A stretch of 64,000 bases of DNA from Phoronis australis. Taxonomy: Eukaryota > Phoronida > Phoronidae. The stretch spans positions 463,206 to 527,205 of the forward strand of contig NMRA01000143.1 in the NCBI GenBank assembly GCA_002633005.1, given 5' to 3'. Below the pieces are notes generated by a model. That model ran no database searches and was not told the origin of the DNA. It was given only the letters and a program-made list of their open reading frames with translations. Both the position numbers and the translations under genes were made by a program. This document shows, in pieces, positions 29,501-36,100 of the stretch; position 1 is the first letter of the stretch; each line of letters starts with the position of its first letter.

Positions 29501-32500
29501 TGATATCCGGACATTCAATTTGTTAGAATTGCTTCTTTAACTGTCGCTGTCTTCATATTTGCATAGCAGATTCAAGAATTATTTGTCGTAGTTGTTATCC
29601 ACTGATATATGTATGTATACGTGTGTGTGTGCGTGTGCGTGTGCAAACAATGCCTTTGTATTGCCATTGTTAGGAACATAGCCTGGGTTATGTAGGACCC
29701 TCGAAAAATGGCCAAATTTGGCAAACTTGGGAATGTTACGTCTCAGAAATGTTTGATAAGATTCATGTGTCATGTGTAAGTTTCAGGTGCTCTGCTTTAC
29801 GCACTGTACTCTGAAATGCTTTTAGAAATTGTTTTAATATTTTCCACTGCTGCACTGGGTCTGTGATTTTTATGAAAAAACTTAAAAGTTGCATAAAACA
29901 AAAGCAAATAATTTGGAAAATATTTTTGTCATTCGATATTCAATCAGTATGTTTTTCTTCCAGTGTGGTCGTTTTGCTGATATCAGCAGTTATTCTCTCA
30001 TACAAGATTCTCAGCCTTGAAGCGAGGCTCTCTGGAAATACGCCATATCAGAACGAGCAGTAAGTTCTCCGTACATTTCTCACTTGGTTGAATGTTAGAC
30101 TGTTTTAATTTTTTTGTGACTGCCAGAATTACTCTGAAGGCTGTGTTTACATGTTGAATTCTTTGTAATAGTTGCTTGCAAGGGTCCATCCAGTGCCCGG
30201 TTGCATGAAACAGTCTCAAATAAGGACTCAACTAAGTTACCTAAATCTTTTTCGTATTTGTTTTGTTCTTTAGGATGCAATATTTTTTCTATTATTTTAT
30301 ATTCATTATGAACTCTTCTTTGAATAATGGCATTTTATATATCTCAAAACCGAGCCCTTAATTCAGTCAAAACATTTAAGCACTTAGTTCTTAAATTAGG
30401 GGCGTTGCTTGAAAAGATCCCTACTCATTTTTATGCGCCCACATATTTATATATGGATGTATACTGCCGTCATCTCTGTCTGGGCGTCCGGCGTCCGTGG
30501 CTGTATCTCCTAAACCCTTGCAGGATCTTATTGGAATGTGGTAGGTGGGGTTGACGACAGAGGGCGACGAGTTTTGGACTGACTTGAATACCGCTGTGCC
30601 CCTAGTGGCAATTTTAGTTTTTCACTTTGGCCTCTGTATCTTCAAAGGTCCTCAACCGATTTTCATGAAATTTGGCACATAGGCATCCATTAATGGGGTG
30701 ACGCTATTCTCCCGTTTTCGGATGGATTCGAGGCATTGTGCGCCATTTAGTGGCCATTTTTACTATTTTCGAGTCTGTTTTTTGGCATCCGCCCCTCTGC
30801 CAACCAAACCACTGTAAGGATGATTGCGAAAATTGGCATGTATGGTCTTACTATGAAGAGGATGGTTGATGATGATTTTCCAATGACTTCAACTGCTGTG
30901 GCACCTCCTAGTGGCAGTTTTGTGTGTTTTTACGCCCATGACTGTGTCTCCTAAACGCTCTGCAGGATCTTTATTAAATGTAGCAGATGTGTTTATATGA
31001 AGTTGACAATGGACGACAACTTTCGAACAGATCGGACTACAGGTGTGTCCCCTAGTGGCAATTTTATTCTATTTTTACATTTTTCTCTGTATCTGCAAAG
31101 GTTCTTGAGGGATTTCTATAAAATTTGGCACATAGGCATCTATTAATGAGGTGACACTATCCTCCCGTTTTCGGATGTATTCGAGGTATTTTGCGCCACC
31201 TAGTGGTCATTTTTACTGTTTTCGAATCTGTTTTTTTGTGGCGTCTGTCCCTCCATCAACTGAACCACTCGAAGGATGATTGTGAAAATTGGCATGTATG
31301 TTGCTTCTAGGACGGTTGACGATAATTTTCCGATGACTTTGATTACTGTGGCGCCTCATAGTGGCAGTTTTGTTAACTTTTGTTTTTGTGCCCATGGCTG
31401 TATAGCCTAATTGCTCTACAGGATCTTTATTAAATGTAGCAAATGTGTTTATATGAAGTTAACAATAACAACGGAAGACGATGACTTTCAGACGAGTCCG
31501 ACTAACACTGCCCCCTAGTGGCAATTTCAGTTTTTCTGTTTTCCTGTTTCTCTGAAGTTCCTCAATGAATTTTCATGAAATTTGTTAAATAGCTTTCTTT
31601 TAAAAAAACTGTGACATTTTCTGGTTTTCAGATGGATTTAACGTATTTTGTGCCATCTAGTACCCATTTTTACTGTTTTCTAGTCTGTTTTTGCCATCTG
31701 CCCTCTGTCAACCAAACCACTATTTGGATGATTGTGAAAATTGGCTTATATATTGTTAGTGTGAAGAGGACGGTTGATGATTTTACGGCTTCAATTATTG
31801 TGGTGCCTCCTAGAGGCAGTTTTTTTGCGCCCTTAGCTGTATCTCCTAAGCTCACTGCAGAATATTTATTAAATTTAGCTAGTGTATATATGACGTTGAC
31901 AACGGAAGACGACAACTTTCAGAGGGATCCGATGAACCTTTGTCCCCTAGTGGCAATTTAATTTTTTCCATTTTGCTAAAGTTTCTTGACAGATTTTCAT
32001 AAAATGTTGTAAATAGCTTTCTGTTAAAAACTGACATTTTCCATTTTTTTGATAGATTCGAAATAGTTTGGACTATCTAGTGACCATTTTTATGATACAA
32101 ATAAACTCCCTAGAAGCACACCGTTTGCTGTGCTTTTGTGGGCACATTTCAACGCTCTGCGTTGCTCTTGTCAATGATATTGAGAATTCAATGTAGAGTT
32201 CACTCTCAATTTGTATCAAAGCCAAAAATTGACATAGTAATGAGATTCAAATAGCATAAGACAGGACAATCTTCAGTGTTTTCACTAGTCCACAAATGCG
32301 GCGTAGATTTAAGGAACTTAGTTGTGTCCCTTTTTAGGACTTTTTCATGTAACTGGGCACAGATAACCAGTTTCTCCACTGAGTTACAGACATCAAATCG
32401 GTTCTTAAAATGCAAAACCACTGTAAGCGACTATTGTCAAATTCCCTGTTGGAATTTATTGTTCATAATATATCAGGGTTGCCATAATGAACCAAGCTGC

Positions 32501-33189
32501 AAAAGTGATTTCAACTCAGGTTTTAGAATAAATTATGGAATTCATACTCTCCATATTAACAAAAGAGTAAATAAGTGTAGCTTTTGGATCCAGACAGCGA
32601 ATAAGGCTCCTCATTAGCTTTGGATGTTGAAAGTCTGTCTGATAAATTCTTAGCAAAAAACAGTTCAGGAACTTTGTTTTGGCCATTGGTTTGAAAATTA
32701 GATTATGACAAAAAGAACACTACAAACTATAGGTTGGTTTTCATCTTTGTGTATTGGTGAAGATCTTTGTAAAGATGTCTTTGCTGCAGCATGTTTGGAT
32801 GTTCCTTGATCTTACTGTGAAGCACTTCAATCTGTTTTTCTAGTTTTAGTTTCTACAGTGAAATGTTTGTTCCAGGTGTAATCTCCACGGTGAAATCTGA
32901 TTTTCTAGGTTTAATCTCTACACTGAAATCTGTTAGGTTTAATCTCTACAGTAAAATCTGTTTTTCTTGGTTTAATCTCTACAGTGAAATGTGTTTTTTC
33001 AGGTTTAATCTCTACAGCGAAATGTATGCGCTTAATGACAAAGTGCACACAGCTAATGTGCAACACATGAACTCAGTCATACAGGCACAACTGATGGCCC
33101 TGCGCAAGATGCAGGATAACCTCAAGATATTGGCATCCGCGGCCATGATACCTCCTGAGTCATGTGACCGGAGCCATGAAGAAACATAA
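2466..33189 (+). CDS. GRAMD2B: GRAMD2B-like GRAM domain protein, 12 coding exons
   Basis: Twelve exons join with matching phases into a 406-residue protein: 2466-2518, 19972-20094, 21623-21668, 23727-23811, 25062-25165, 25328-25423, 26964-27041, 27848-28109, 28997-29042, 29403-29447, 29964-30059 and 33003-33189. Residues about 86-195 form a GRAM domain containing FHKCFKD, DLLLQGHLFISDNWFCFYSK, IEIPVGKV and GSLISRDAAFKL. An acidic, Ser-rich linker (196-283) follows, then one transmembrane helix (about 303-327) and a C-terminal helical tail (about 346-390) ending before the stop. This order matches vertebrate GRAMD2A/GRAMD2B, which are ER-anchored proteins whose GRAM domain engages acidic lipids at ER-plasma membrane contacts. 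No ASTER/VASt sterol domain is present, which excludes GRAMD1. Human GRAMD2B is about 432 aa, so length fits. The gene converges on the sHSP gene. A single invertebrate gene may be co-orthologous to both 2A and 2B; the QFN motif opening exon 12 favours 2B. Confidence 0.87.
2781..2957 (+). repeat. CCTAGTGGC-family fragment
   Basis: This stretch matches the start of the family (TCTGTCTGGGCAGTGTCTG, then a TGTATTTCCTGAACCC segment) and ends with a diverged core, GTGCCCCCAGCTAGGTGGCA, followed by a T-rich tract. It is one short, decayed module about 260 bp into intron 1. Confidence 0.6.
3395..3620 (+). pseudogene. Decayed LINE reverse transcriptase fragment
   Basis: Translation from about 3399 gives FIDANKAFD, a stop, then VNHFRLFNKPIGRGLRDYIV. 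This is the conserved catalytic motif A region of CR1/L2-type reverse transcriptases, with an in-frame stop. After a frameshift, NGARAGSIL at about 3568-3594 resembles the following motif B. It is a non-functional relic; the rest of the element is not recognisable. Confidence 0.6.
7866..7917. repeat. Perfect 20-bp inverted repeat (hairpin)
   Basis: Arms 7866-7885 and 7898-7917 (GATCCATTTCAATTTCTTGG and its reverse complement) are identical across 20 bp and separated by a 12-base loop. It lies in intron 1, with no gene association seen. Confidence 0.85.
11866..13662 (+). repeat. 1.8-kb direct duplication, copy 1
   Basis: This segment recurs at about 13960-15760 with only scattered substitutions and small indels. 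It contains a SINE-like B-box region, AT-rich sequence, and at its right end the start of a CCTAGTGGC-family element. Copy 1 diverges from copy 2 at about 13662, where a second family start begins. Confidence 0.9.
12278..12360 (+). repeat. SINE-like segment with B-box motif
   Basis: GTGGGTTCTAGTCCCACTGG resembles a pol III B box with flanking T-arm pairing. It sits about 30 bases downstream of a region starting GAGGCAGTGCGGCC. The same unit recurs in the duplicated copy at about 14370-14455. No full cloverleaf is formed, so it is not called a tRNA gene. A related B box, GGTCGAATCCCAC, is at about 24013. Confidence 0.4.
13250..13935 (+). repeat. CCTAGTGGC-family element (two starts)
   Basis: It starts with a small hairpin (CCCTCA...TGAGGG, about 13263-13282), then TCATCTCTGAATGGGCGTC and modules ending in CCCCCTAGTGGCA at about 13436 and 13604. 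A second family start with the hairpin CCACATATTTATATGTGG lies at 13667-13684, with one more module ending at about 13860. It is cut off at N 13938. Confidence 0.8.
13960..15760 (+). repeat. 1.8-kb direct duplication, copy 2
   Basis: It is a near-identical direct repeat of 11866-13662, offset by about 2.1 kb. It begins about 20 bases after the single N at 13938. The left edge has an extra partial duplication of about 52 bp carrying AACTCAAGTCACAGGCAATG. See the finding on a possible haplotype join. Confidence 0.9.
15345..16090 (+). repeat. CCTAGTGGC-family element, full-length-like
   Basis: This copy starts with TTTTTATTTGCCCTCA and a hairpin, continues through modules ending CCCCCTAGTGGC (about 15534 and 15700) and CCACCTAGTGGC (about 15926), and reaches a terminal segment with CCCCTAGAAGCACAC near 16045 and ATTGCTCTTGTT near 16079. 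The terminal motif matches the ends of the copies at 32.1 kb and 63.1 kb. Confidence 0.75.
16150..16173. repeat. (TCAA)n microsatellite
   Basis: Five tandem TCAA units lie here in intron 1. Confidence 0.9.
19972..20094 (+). CDS. GRAMD2B: GRAMD2B-like exon 2
   Basis: An acceptor TTCTCCTAG and a donor GTGAGT bound a 123-nt open segment encoding a Ser/Pro-rich stretch (ARSAPTSPETQRKMLPQ, later FAGSANNLDRLGNHT). One base completes the codon from exon 1 and two bases run into exon 3. It is a disordered N-terminal region, not conserved in sequence. Confidence 0.78.
20095..21622 (+). other. Intron 2 with CCTAGTGGC-family end fragment
   Basis: Positions 20845-21025 hold a short family copy with ATATGTGGATGC at the start and GGGCGCATTTCAACG near the end; the intervening modules are missing. 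The rest (20095-20840 and 21030-21622) shows nothing recognisable. Confidence 0.55.
21623..21668 (+). CDS. GRAMD2B: GRAMD2B-like exon 3
   Basis: This 46-nt exon between an ATATTTCAG acceptor and a GTAGGT donor encodes SSPELLKLQAKSVSR, with the first base finishing an Ala codon. It ends in phase 0, which is what exon 4 needs. Confidence 0.75.
21669..23726 (+). other. Intron 3, no gene seen
   Basis: A direct repeat of about 45 bp (about 22106-22160 and 22178-22222) sits here. A 38-nt exon-like segment at 23123-23160 was rejected because it breaks the frame. Otherwise nothing is recognised. Confidence 0.5.
23727..23811 (+). CDS. GRAMD2B: GRAMD2B-like exon 4, GRAM domain start
   Basis: It encodes DASPRFSKPNIKFHKCFKD and continues into APSTEIAFD, aligning with the HFHKLFKDVP segment that opens the GRAM domain in vertebrate GRAMD2 proteins. 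The acceptor is CTTGCAG and the donor GTGAGT; it is phase 0 in and phase 1 out. Confidence 0.92.
23812..25061 (+). other. Intron 4 with a MITE-like GC-rich segment
   Basis: About 24540-24835 is bounded by GGGGCGGATCCAGGATTTT and an inverted, imperfect AAATCCGCTACC, the type of end seen on short non-autonomous repeats. A B-box-like GGTCGAATCCCAC is at about 24013. No coding sequence is recognised. Confidence 0.4.
25062..25165 (+). CDS. GRAMD2B: GRAMD2B-like exon 5, GRAM domain core
   Basis: It encodes FSCALVTDLLLQGHLFISDN followed by WFCFYSKILGREKQ. It matches the family core CALQ-D-LLQG-L-S-NW-CFHS-FGK almost position by position. Splice sites are TTTGCAG and GTAAGT; it ends in phase 0. Confidence 0.96.
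25328..25423 (+). CDS. GRAMD2B: GRAMD2B-like exon 6, GRAM domain
   Basis: It encodes IEIPVGKVRSITRKKTAFFI then PNAIKVTTDDGK, equivalent to human KISIPAFSVTLIKKTKTALL. The conserved basic KK pair and PNA motif are present. Phase 0 at both ends. Confidence 0.96.
25525..25865. repeat. 21-bp minisatellite in intron 6
   Basis: About ten diverged 21-bp units of the type GGTGATTTCACTCATGTCAGA, plus weaker copies after 25790. The period is seven codons, so both strands stay open for 60-76 codons (RGDFTHV-like on +, EITSDVR-like on -). The array begins about 100 bases after exon 6. Confidence 0.85.
26341..26580. repeat. Imperfect (ATT)n/(ATC)n microsatellite
   Basis: This 240-bp trinucleotide-rich tract in intron 6 yields long but meaningless Ile/Ser-rich open frames. 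Confidence 0.9.
26964..27041 (+). CDS. GRAMD2B: GRAMD2B-like exon 7, GRAM domain end
   Basis: It encodes YLFGSLISRDAAFKLMVYVW followed by KNFDSS, matching the family segment YIFVSLLSRDS-Y-LL that closes the GRAM domain. It follows exon 6 in phase 0, with acceptor TGTTCCAG and donor GTAAGT. Confidence 0.96.
27042..27847 (+). other. Intron 7, nothing recognised
   Basis: No repeats or coding similarity were recognised in this 0.8-kb intron. Confidence 0.5.
27848..28109 (+). CDS. GRAMD2B: GRAMD2B-like exon 8, acidic linker
   Basis: It encodes 87 residues rich in Asp, Ser and Pro (AVADPDQNDSDENSLDISPD at the start, LVEKSASSTQTRDEIDF near the end). This is the disordered linker between the GRAM domain and the membrane helix. 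The open frame runs past the exon, but GTGAGA at 28110 gives the phase required by exon 9. Confidence 0.88.
28110..28996 (+). other. Intron 8, nothing recognised
   Basis: The reading frame of exon 8 stays open for about 40 codons into this intron before stopping, which could yield a truncated protein if the intron were retained. No other feature is seen. Confidence 0.5.
28997..29042 (+). CDS. GRAMD2B: GRAMD2B-like exon 9
   Basis: This 46-nt exon encodes IKFDYDKERVLTLT, between TTTGTACAG and GTAAGT, linking exon 8 (phase 1) and exon 10 (phase 2). It is the juxtamembrane segment. Confidence 0.85.
29403..29447 (+). CDS. GRAMD2B: GRAMD2B-like exon 10, transmembrane start
   Basis: This 45-nt exon encodes SYINTSTLVAICCA, the first half of the hydrophobic helix. 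The acceptor TTCCACAG and donor GTGAGT are good. Confidence 0.87.
29448..29963 (+). other. Intron 10, (GTGTGC)n tract
   Basis: It has a short GT/GC dinucleotide run at about 29620-29645 and nothing else recognisable. Confidence 0.5.
29964..30059 (+). CDS. GRAMD2B: GRAMD2B-like exon 11, transmembrane end
   Basis: It encodes VVVLLISAVILSYKILSLEA and then RLSGNTPYQNE. The hydrophobic run completes the membrane helix; Y-K-I-L-S-L-E matches the human pattern Y-R-I-N-T-L-E just after the membrane. It ends in phase 2 at CA|GTAAGT. Confidence 0.92.
30425..32175 (+). repeat. CCTAGTGGC-family array, 11 modules
   Basis: The copy starts with the hairpin region GCGCCCACATATTTATATAT, TCATCTCTGTCTGGGCGTC and TGTATCTCCTAAACCC. 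The module-end core recurs at 30603, 30748, 30909, 31053, 31201, 31359, 31516, 31658, 31811, 31948 and 32078, a spacing of 130-161 bp. Modules cycle in three types (GTGCCCCCTAGTGGCAATTT, GCGCCACCTAGTGGTCATTT, GGCGCCTCCTAGTGGCAGTT). The end carries CCTAGAAGCACAC, then GGGCACATTTCAACG, then GCTCTTGTC. It fills most of intron 11. Confidence 0.85.
32876..33002 (+). repeat. 33-bp tandem repeat carrying 3' splice sites
   Basis: Units at 32876-32908, 32909-32936 (5-bp deletion), 32937-32969 and 32970-33002 directly precede exon 12 and repeat its first 15 coding bases (GTTTAATCTCTACAG) together with the pyrimidine tract and AG. Candidate acceptor AGs end at 32875, 32908, 32936 and 33002; the one at 32969 is mutated to TTG. 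Confidence 0.9.
33003..33189 (+). CDS. GRAMD2B: GRAMD2B-like exon 12, C-terminus and stop
   Basis: From acceptor TTTTTTCAG it encodes FNLYSEMYALNDKVHTANVQ, continues through QAQLMALRKMQDNLKIL, and stops at TAA 33187-33189. The start at 33003 is preferred over the weaker AG at 33017 because it has the better pyrimidine tract and restores QFN, found at the same place in human GRAMD2B. The tail is predicted to be helical, with MALRKMQDNLKIL matching VKLEKIQNNLQKL. Confidence 0.9.
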
Positions 33190-36100
33190 CAAAGGAACAG
33201 CAGAAAGAAAAGAACTGAAAAGGCCACACCTGTGATATTTTGTATAAACAGCCGAGCTAAGAAAGACCGTCTGTGTACCAAAGCGTTCTTTGCTGTTCAT
33301 GTTAGTCTGAGATATTTACTTTGTGACTTTAAGATATTGACAAGTGCTTTAAATGTTGAACATACGTATTCAGAGGTTCTTCTTTTATTGTAGTCATTGG
33401 TGTTTTTTGAATTTTCTGACACTAAAGGTTTTTGTGTTGTTTTACATGGTATTCAGAAAAGGTGTTTCAGTGCTTTAAGTGAACGTCTAAATTGTAATCA
33501 TTCCCAGAAACACACTTAGAGTAACCATGTTATTTATAAGTAAAACGGGGCTTTCTAAGAAAGTCTCATTTTGCTGCGTACCTATGGAATATGATGACTA
33601 ATATGTTGTTGATATAACATGATATGAATTTTTATTTTTATGAATTGTTTGCAATTTTTGTGCAATACCAGTAGTTCCCTAAGATTCAGTGTGTTTTATG
33701 GGAAAATCCCAGATCTTGCAGCCAGGGTATAAAACAACAGCTGAAAAAATGGCTTTGGCCTTCAGACAGGAAATGAGTTTCCATCTCTTAATTTTGGACG
33801 TTTAAAATCTGTCTGTCGAACTCCTTGTGAAAAATTTGTGCTTTGGTTTTTAGTTTGAAAAATAGATTACAGCAAAAATACCCTCCCGTTTATTGGCTGG
33901 TATTCTTTGAGTACTGGCAGGGAACCACTTTTTAGTGCAATTTGTTTTCACATGTTGTTTATGCTGAGAAAATCCTTCAAACCTTGAACATCTCAATCCA
34001 AGTACCCTTATTTTTGATAAATTTTGAGGCAATCTATGCTGACATTCTCCACTTCATGGTAGTAAATTACTGACTGAAAGCTATGCATCAAGTTTTCAAA
34101 AAAGTTTCTAATCTTGAAATATGTCTGGCTTTGTCAATGTCACGGCAAAAACTCAGAAAATAATTTTAAATAACTTGAAAATTACCTGGAAATTGTGTGG
34201 CTGAAATTTTGCCATTTTTCATTGAGAAGAAATTGTGTCAACTTTTTCAAAACTACTGTATTTTTTTAATTTTACGAGTTTCTCATAATAATGATAATCA
34301 GGTGCTCTTAGTGAGATGTTATTGCTAGTCACTTATGGTGTGTTTATGCAGTTGACATTTTGCCTGTTCTGACAGACCATTGTTGTCGGTGAGGAATTTT
34401 GTGGCCAATCACTGCTGCAATAAACAAAATGTCTGACACTGCGATGATACTTGATTTCAGTGCTATCAGTGGTACACTTGTAGCCAATCTCTGTTGTGCG
34501 AAATTATGATGACACTACTGTGGCCAATCACTGCCTTCAACTAATATTCATGTCGCAATTGTAGCCAATCACTGTTGTGAGGGAATATGATGACACTACT
34601 GTGGCCAATCACTGCCTTCAAGTAGAATTTTTGTCACAGTTTCCTTTATTGTCAATCATTATCGGTTCATTATCGGTGAATGACACTGTCTTGGCCAATC
34701 ACTGAGGTCATTTAGTAACTGTGTCAGAGTTGTAGCCAATCACTGTCATTAGTGAACATGAATGACACTACTTTGGCCAATGGCTGCCTTAAAGTGGAAT
34801 CTGTGTCTCAGTTACAGTCAGTCATCGTCATTAGTAAATACGAATGACACTGTTGTGGCCTTAAACTATAGTCTCTGTGTCACAGTTGTAGGCAATCCCT
34901 AGAATTTCGAGCTAGGACGAAGGTTGAATTACAGGAAGTTGGTTTATTTTTGACCGCAAGTCTTTCATGTTTTCATGGTGTGTGCATGTGCAATTGGGGA
35001 AAATATTTATCAGGACTAGATTATTTATTTGGAAGTTCATTGTAAGGGAAATGATAGGTACTACCTCTCACGTTAGTTGGACTATGTCACCAAGACAAAC
35101 TCCAGCGAACTTGTCTTTGCAAAGAGAAGAAACTGGAAATGAAGTCGAGAGTTAGTCATTAAAACACTTATCCATTTTCAAAGGTCAACTATAATTTCAG
35201 TGATTTGATTGGACACAGTCTGTGACTGGTTTTTAGTGTGAGCATGAACGAATGTGTGCAGATAGTTAGAGACAATATATTGTACGAAATTGCCAGTTAA
35301 CATTAATTTAGTGAAACACACAGATACATCTCTGGTCACCAGGGAGCGTTCTAGTCTGTGTTGTTTTCTCACATCTGTAAAAAGGTCAAAGGGAAACGTT
35401 CACTAGGCAATGCTGACTTCATGTTGGGATGATGGCTCGTGCTGCCACCTGTCTGTTAAAGAGGTCCTGCAATTTCACTGTAGGTGGCACAGACATTTGT
35501 TGGAAAGAGTATTTGTTAGTTAATGGCTTTATCAGACTTGCCCATGTTAACAGTCTACTTAAGGCATTTAACTGAACCTGAAGATTTGGGCGTTAAGGAA
35601 CCATAGGAATAAATTTTTGGCAAGTCCGGGATTATGGGTTTTGAGTTAATGCACAGGCATTTTCATTTTTTCAGTCAATTCAAATGCAATAACCAGATAA
35701 AATTTCATCTTGCTAATTGGAAACAAGGAAGTGTGTATTTGGTGGTAAAATTCTTCATAAGGGCATTCACCATCCTACTGTAGGCATGTTTAGGTGAACT
35801 TGGGCGTTAGGTGGATGAGATATGTTTTTGATTAAAATGAAGTTGATGGGGCCAGGACTTTCATGCTTAGAGTCGGCATGTTGTCTGCTACATGTGATCT
35901 GTCATTACTTGGTGAAAATTTCTCATCAGAATGGATTACTTGGTATTCACTAGGTGGTGAAAAACCAGAAATGGACCTTTTATCATCTGAATCATCTGAG
36001 ACCAAAAAGCTGTCGCCAGCATGGATGCGGTCATGCGAAAACGGTTTCGCACGACGTGAATGCATGTATTTCTACAGGCAGGGCATTTATTTCACTAGTG

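Noticed and set aside
33018-33189. Exon 12 starting at the downstream AG (33017)
   Set aside because: It is in frame, but has a poor pyrimidine tract interrupted by an upstream AG and loses the QFN motif shared with human GRAMD2B.
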